Assembly (NCBI RefSeq): GCF_021130785.1
Contig: NC_060208.1
Span: 52,367,501 to 52,431,500 of the forward strand
DNA length: 64,000 bases
From: Homalodisca vitripennis
Lineage: Eukaryota > Arthropoda > Insecta > Hemiptera > Cicadellidae
Direction of reading: 5' to 3'
Part shown: positions 57,493 through 64,000 of the stretch, piece by piece
How positions within the stretch are numbered: position 1 is the stretch's first letter
How the letters are laid out: each line of letters opens with the position of its first letter
Notes under the pieces: generated by a model
Seen by the model: the letters and a program-made list of their open reading frames with translations, nothing else
Told to the model about the DNA's origin: nothing
The model's database searches: none
Made by a program: the position numbers and the translations under genes

Positions 57493-60400
57493 TAAACTTC
57501 GTGTGTTAAGTTAAATAAATTCCAATGTCAAAATATGTGTTCGGATAATAACAGTCAAATCTATCGATAAAAACCACCAGATAACTAGTATAAGCAGCGT
57601 ATTAAAGTTTTCCCAAGAAGGCTACTGAGAGTAAGAAAGTAAAATGTGATTTATTTATTGACTTACTCTACTTTTACATATTCAGCAAAGTATATAGGAA
57701 CCAATCTTTTTGCTATACTGAATGGTAGAATCCAATGTTTTTTTTACAAATATAATTAAAAAAATAAAAGTATAAGTAAAATAGTAATATGAATAATTCC
57801 CGAGTATTGTACTCATATATATTTTGAAATAATGATTTAGTTTTAATAAATATGTTTATCACATTTATGAGAAAATATAATTTATTGTTATTGTCAGCTA
57901 ACCTAAATGACTACAAAATAAAAACACAATTTAAAAAGTGGAATGACATTTATAGTCTTGAACGGGTTCTTGAAAGAGAATTATTTTACATTTCATTTTA
58001 GTACATTATAAAATTAGTCTATTCATAATTACATAAAAGTATTCTGTATTTGAAATACTCTTCAAAATCCAAACAAAAGTAGTAGTATATTTTAGGGGAC
58101 AGAACACATACTACGAAGTCAAGAGTAGTTCGGAAGCCAGATGAAGGAGTCCCAAATGCCGATGGTGGGCTAATGCTGTAAAGAAATACGATGCAATTGG
58201 GAAAAACATGGAGAGGAATGTAAGTGGAGCTAAATCTCAGAAGGGATATGCATGGCCAATTGAGTAATACATTACATGTTATATAATTTTTTTCAACATT
58301 CAAGCACTACGTTTTAAAACTCAACAAAAATGTAGACAGTATACAAAAGGCATACACAAAGATATTACAAAGTGTAACAGTGAATTTAAATTAACTTGAA
58401 ACTATAAAGCTCATAGTAAAACAAGTATGTTGAGGGAATATCTTCATATTTATTTCTACAACTTTATTTTCATAAAACATTTTAAATGTATTTAATTATA
58501 TTACTTTTTCTCAATAAACAATTGCAATAATAAAGGACTAAATGTGTTATTTCATGTGATATAATAATGTTAATTACAGCTTGAAATGTAGCTTAATTAC
58601 AGTAACCATTCTGTTGCGTGGTTGAAATATAATTACCAGAAATATATTTTTTTTTTACATTTGTTATTGTACTATGAATTTGCTACTTATAAAATAAACT
58701 AGTACATGTATTTATTGTTTTAATATTTAAAATATATTTCACTTATATCTGGTGTCTCACACAATCTTTAATGTAGTTAACTCTAATAAAGTTAAGGAAT
58801 AGAAAAATGGAAGGGTTTAGAAAAAATGAAATACACGAAGAATGTTTATAAAATATAATTATGAGTATGTTCCCAGAAAGCACCACTAAAGCATTTAGGC
58901 TGGAGTCTCATATACTCCAAAAGTACTATGTATTACTGAGAACCTTCATCTCAATGCCAAGATTTTTTTATTCTTTAGGACAGTACTGGCTATTATGATA
59001 GTCGTTTCCACTTCCAACCACATCAAATTCTCCTGCACCTGATACCTAAGCTTTAGACGTCTCGTTCTTACCTGGATAGCAAGTATCCAGAAATATTTTG
59101 ATTAATTTAAGGATATTAAGATTTAAAAACTGCCTAACTCGTTGAGATATTCCCAAGTATTTGAGCATTGTCTGGATTGTTCATATTTTGTATAATCTTT
59201 AATGCCAAGGACAAATAAATGCCAGCTTTCCCGTAAGTTACTATACTTATTGAACACTGTCTTTGTAATAGTACTAGTCTATTTAAAAATTATATCTGTT
59301 AACAAATATTTCTCTAACTCAACTTATTTCAGAGGCGAACGATCTCTGAGGGTAGCGTTACTACAATTGAAACTCGGTTTGTACAACCACTAACCGAAAT
59401 TATTGGTCAATGAGTTCGTTCAACACAACGCTCCAATATACTCCTAAATACACTTCTGGCAATATCGCAAGACTAATATTTCACATCATGATTTAAAGAG
59501 CTGTTAACATTAACCATCATGCTTTTAAATTAAGAGCTTTATTAATATAAATTAAATATCTTTTTTGATCCGATTTCGTAAATCCTGTTTGTCTATTCAA
59601 CGAAATCATATCAAGTATATACTTAATTACACTTTATTTCTATTAATTAATATTTATCTATCTGTACTCAAATTGCAATAGCAAGTTGTTTTCAATAAAC
59701 TATTCACGATTATATTGACAAGTTTGCATATGGAACGAAAAAAACCTGAACAGTCGGAATAAATATTTTTTAAGCCTGGAGTTAATTCATTGACAGAATA
59801 TTGTTTAAGCCTAAACGGATTTTAATAGAACATTCTACATGAGGATGGGCATTATTCAGTTGAATTTACGCTTTCAAATTCAATTTATGAATTGAATCGC
59901 TATGGTATGGGTCTCTAGTTTAGTTAGGGTCTGTTTTAGTTTCCATATTGTATTAAAGAATATTTATGTTTGAAATCAATCCAGTACAGTTTATTAAAAA
60001 AACAGTACATAGTAATAAAAAACAACTATGTCGCAACAAAGGATATAATATTATTTATAGCTGTTAATAATTATTTGCTTGTGTTATCTTTTTTAACAAT
60101 CCAATCTTTTAACCTAGACTGATAGAAACTGAACACTTGTATATTAAGTATTGTGTATGTGTAAATTCCAAATTTAATTCATAGAGGGTAACCTATTAAA
60201 ATTACATAAAATAAGATATTATGTCATTTCTGAAAATATCGCTGAATTCTATAGCTCCAAGTTTTAAAACAAAGAAAAAAGGATAAAAGACAAATTGATG
60301 AGAATTATTAAATATATTAAATATGAGAAATAAAAGACAAATAATACTGATCTTAAAGCAGTCATTACCCAAACTCTCTGAGAATTCTGGTGGGATGACT

Positions 60401-60581
60401 TGCATGGTATAATGTGAAAAGTGATCGTGCTTGTGGTGGAAGATGAAGGGCGAAGGGTGACAGATGGAGGGGACGGATGAAGATCGTGTAGCAAAGCTAT
60501 AGCGTCAACACCTGAACAAACAATATCAACTCACCCTTGCAATTTGACCGTCTGAGAACCGATTCTGAGGGTTACATTTGC
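57493..60581. other. AT-rich non-coding stretch
   Basis: No gene supported. A GC-richer patch lies at 60,425-60,560. Confidence 0.5.
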
Positions 60582-60879
60582 AATAGATCTCTGGGAACTT
60601 AGTTTATCTGCAACTATGCCTAACTGTTTGCCAGCTTACCGTAAAACTCATGATCGATCTACTTGTTGAGCCCTTGTGAACAGGCCAATAATTAACTCAG
60701 GCTGCACGTATTTTATGAAGGCCAGCTTGTAATAGATATTTGGGAACTTAGTTTATCTGCAACTATGCCTAACTGTTTGCCAGCTTACCGTAGAACTCAT
60801 GATCGATCTACTTGTTGAGCCCTTGTGAACAGGCCAATAATTAACTCAGGCTGCACGTATTTTATGAAGGCCAGCTTGT
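60582..60879 (+). repeat. 149 bp tandem duplication
   Basis: Two nearly identical 149 bp units, 60,582-60,730 and 60,731-60,879, followed by the first bases of a third (AATAGATAT). Units begin AATAGAT and end GGCCAGCTTGT. No frame or element assigned. Confidence 0.95.
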
Positions 60880-63088
60880 AATAGATATTTTGGTATTCAT
60901 TAATAATAGTATTAGCGTAATAAAAATCTGTTATAATAAATAATAATATTAATTGAATGAAATTAGATGGTCAAACTCTATATATGTAAGTCAAGAAAAC
61001 CACCACCTGCTAATTTAGGAAAGGCTATAACATTTGTTTCTTTGATATAAAAATATTGGAAATTCTTTTAATAAATTTAAGTTTTAAAGTATTAAGGTTG
61101 GTACACACATAACCGCACCGTGCCCGACACGTGAGTCGGCCGATTGTCGGTGCGGGCTCGGCTCGGTTACCGTGAGGGTCACACATGTCCGTATGCAGTC
61201 CGAGCGCAACAATCTCACTGTTTGTACTAGAGCATGTTTCTTTTGAATTCAAAGTGACAGATACTTAAAAAATATTTGGAAGATTAAGTATTGCTTGAGA
61301 AAATTGTTAATTTCATTGTTGTTATGTTTTATTAATAGCTTGTGGTGAATGATACATTGCAATGCTACAGTAAAGCTTTGTACAATCAGCTAGTGTGTAA
61401 AGTTTGTAAATAATATCATTTATCTTGGTTTATATGTTTAATGTATAATGTATAATTCTTGTTCATTGTGTTTCATTGCAGTGAATTTCGGTCAAATACA
61501 CTATAAACAGTGTATTTGGTGTTTTTTGTATTAAACCCAAGAGCTATAGTGTGATGCCAGAGAGTTTGCCATGTTGCAAGCCCGTTTATAATAATTTGTA
61601 AAACATAGTAAATATTTGTAAAATATATACTGGAGAACATACAAAAAAACAAATTTTACAAAATTATTTCTTTTTATAGCTCCGAGGACAAATAATTTAT
61701 TGCCAGAATTAGTCAAAAATAGTAGAAACATAAATATATATTTCCTAAAAAAATTAGAGTATGGTTGATTGGTCAAAATGATATTGAGTATATGTTTAAG
61801 ATAATAAATTAGTGTATGATTAGTCTTGTCTGCTAAGTTATAATAATATTTAAAGTTAGAACATTTATAAAATAATTATTTATAATATAATATTTAATGA
61901 TACATGTGTAAAGCCTAATATTTGAATTGTAAATCATGCATAAATCCTTTTTGTTTAATACAGCACAATAGTTATACTAAATTTAAACCTTGAAACGTAA
62001 TAGTACATTATTTACTACATAAGTTACAATAACTAATTTTTATCATTTCATTCTTGCTCGATTTTTACCCTTTTTGTATATAGTTATCCCAACACAGGAA
62101 CAGCCTCTTATGGGTACCTAAATTTCCCTTATTTTGTAAATCAATTGGCCTAATTATTAGGTTTTAAGAAAAGAAAGAAAATCTAAAAGGATGTAACCTA
62201 CTTTTTATATTTTATAACTCTAAGTACATAAATTAGAAATAAAGTAAGTAGAAAACGTTTTTTTTTTATTTGTTATTTACTGCTATTGTAAATACGTTAT
62301 GTCATAGTCTTATTTATTACTAAGCACGCAATAATATTTATTTGTAATATTCAGTTTGTTATTATGGGGAAATAAATGATTTAGTATTATTATTATTTAT
62401 TTTAACATGGGTTTTTCTTGTTTGAAAAATCTTATTGTAAAAAAATTTTTATTTTTTACTTTATTGAAGTGAAAAAGAATAATAAATAAAAATGTCATAG
62501 AGACATTCTAAATATGACTCTTACAAAATACCGGAATAAATTTATCAAGTAACTTCAAAGAAAAATAGATTTTTGCTCAAATAATTACATGCTTGTTATA
62601 TTTTTTAATTAATGAAAAATGTTTTATAGACTTTTTAATAGTTCGAATTTAGTTGTTTAAAATCACTTAATGTACAACATGGTTTTTCAAATTTGTTGTA
62701 ATAAGAAAATATGACTAGGTTTACTCTAATGTAAGAAAATGTAATAGCCTACTTTTATCAATAAATATGATTTTGTACGCGAACACAGGATGTAGAGTTA
62801 GTAGGCTATACTAAATAATTCAATAAAATAGAACGTGTAGACTACATAAATAGTTTTAAAAAGAAGAACGCAACAGTAAAACAACATATGATGCCGCTCG
62901 TAGACCGCACCGTGCCCGTCAAAATTCAAACTCCACATATCGGTGACGGTGCGGGCACGGTGCGGCCACGACGGTCTGGTGTCGGTGCGGACAAGTATGG
63001 ACTTGCAGGTTGAAAACTGCGCTGCAATTCTTTCAACGTATGACGGCCAGCATACGGCCGACTGACGTGTCGGGCGCGGTGCGGTTTA

Positions 63089-63822
63089 GGCTCGCTTCAC
63101 ACTACAACGACTGTCGTGAGTCGTGTGTCGTTTACCAGATTCTTGGAAGAAGAGTATATGAGCCACTTCACACTGAGCCGGCATATGTCGTGGTCGTGTA
63201 GCCGACTCACGGCTGTCGTGCAAGTGTCGAGGGAGCCACGACATCCCTCGACTCGGGCCGACTGTCGGTGTCGTTCAAACGACTTGAGGGCGCCGCGATC
63301 CACTGAGACTGTTCATACTACTCCGACACGACAGGTCTTCAGTCTGCTGCTACCGCTCTTGTTTATCCTAGATCATTGAGTTGTGTTTGTTTGTGATCAT
63401 GGACACAATTGATTTAGAATTACTAATCACAGTGGTGCAACAGCACCCTCGTTATTTGGGATAAGACAGTGGGTAATTATAAGGACAGAATTCAGTCAAA
63501 AAACGCATGGATCGAAGTGTTTAAACAGCTAAATGACAACTTTTGAACAGATGGAAGCCAATTAAAAAAACGAATATGGTAACAGTATTGTATAATTTAC
63601 AAAAACAAAAAATAAAAAATCAAAAAACACATCAACTTTTTCCGATCCATGATTCTAACTAAACTGAGAAGCACTAGAGAAACTAAAGGGCATTGCGATA
63701 ACCTTACTGCCAAGAATGTCGTGTCGGGTGACAGTCGGCCTAATGTGAACGGTTTTAATTTTTTGTGTCGTTGACGACAATATGTCGTGTAAACGACCTG
63801 TCGTTGTAGTGTGAAGCGAGCC
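63089..63822. mobile_element. Inner PIF/Harbinger-like transposon nested in the outer TIR
   Basis: Perfect 23 bp terminal inverted repeats: GGCTCGCTTCACACTACAAC (+GAC) at 63,089-63,111, and its complement at 63,800-63,822. TTA (or TTTA) duplications flank it, matching the TWA target preference of PIF/Harbinger. Removing the element reconstitutes the right TIR of the outer transposon. Subterminal CGAC/GTCG-rich repeats are present. Only a broken MADF-domain fragment lies inside, so it is non-autonomous. Confidence 0.8.
63399..63590 (+). pseudogene. MADF-domain protein remnant
   Basis: MADF domains are Myb-related DNA-binding modules found in the second protein of many animal Harbinger transposons. 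An ATG at 63,399 reads MDTIDLELLITVVQQHP, then a one-base frameshift; VIWDKTVGNYKDRIQSKNAW follows in the next frame with WIEVFKQLNDNF to a TGA near 63,547, and FEQMEAN continues after another shift. The W-D-K, Y-K-D-R and W-x-x-V/I spacing is typical of the MADF core. Two frameshifts and a truncated C-terminus make it non-functional, but its presence supports assigning the host element to PIF/Harbinger. Confidence 0.65.
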
Positions 63823-64000
63823 TTTATGTGTGTCCCAACCTTAATCCAGGAAGTTGTTTGAAACAGTTTTGCACGTAACGATTAAACATTGTAATTCGGC
63901 TACAAATCAGTAAGTGTTTAAATGTATTCAAAATTATGGTATCCTTTTTCAAAACTGCCTTTTATTACAGTCACTACTCTTATATAAAATTACATAACAT

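Larger units (their letters stand above)
61096..63840. mobile_element. Outer DNA transposon, non-autonomous, PIF/Harbinger-like
   Basis: Terminal inverted repeats start GGTTGGTACACACATAACCG on the left. The right arm is split by the nested element: its inner part (CGTGTCGGGCGCGGTGCGGT) is at about 63,066-63,085 and its outer end (TTATGTGTGTCCCAACC) at 63,824-63,840. TTAA (or TAA) flanks both ends at 61,092-61,095 and 63,841-63,844. Subterminal CpG-rich GCACGGTGCGG repeats occur at both ends; the 1.6 kb middle is AT-rich without a gene. The TTAA flank leaves piggyBac-type movement possible. Confidence 0.7.

Overview
This is an AT-rich, repeat-dominated eukaryotic window. I find no complete host gene. 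The Penelope-like element, Jockey/CR1-type LINE, PIF/Harbinger-like transposons with a MADF remnant, long TA/CT/TG microsatellites and short splice-site-like signals suggest an arthropod, probably an insect; a hemipteran is my best guess, on weak grounds. Open frames of 60-100 codons are expected by chance on both strands at this composition. I call a CDS only where motifs, composition or context support it.

Layout. 1-4,260 is the first copy (A) of a large unclassified repeat. A divergent second copy (B) occupies about 20,030-28,590 and is interrupted by a decayed Penelope-like retroelement (about 21,150-24,075) and a LINE ORF1 remnant (25,565-26,222). Both copies contain a ~130 bp module whose inverted partner lies about 6 kb downstream (9,889-10,000 and 33,713-33,797). 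Each of these 6 kb intervals carries an unrelated minisatellite: seven 107 bp units at 7,256-8,005, and six ~127 bp units at 31,411-32,095. Between A and B lie a GC-rich island (11,320-11,910), a 5'-truncated LINE with an intact reverse transcriptase frame (13,130-14,974), and simple repeats.

The right half is mostly non-coding. It has two solo Penelope 3' tails (35,790-35,925 and 57,376-57,492), a Tc1/mariner-type MITE (39,805-40,220), a 340 bp TA/TG tract (48,170-48,508), a perfect 38 bp hairpin (54,103-54,189), a possible promoter patch (54,370-54,610) and a 149 bp tandem duplication (60,582-60,879). It ends in a nested pair of DNA transposons (61,096-63,840), one inserted inside the other's terminal inverted repeat.

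Several short coding-like segments (17,049-17,191 minus, 19,846-19,989, 36,559-36,890 minus, 37,603-38,048, 41,684-42,170, 45,332-45,445) could be exons of unrecognised genes or old transposon fragments. The most interesting is a 37-codon frame at 45,332 that begins with a convincing signal peptide. None can be assigned a function here. The best-supported unusual features are the hammerhead-ribozyme-like motifs at the ends of the Penelope copies, the nested transposon with readable target-site duplications, and the higher-order structure of the 107 bp satellite.
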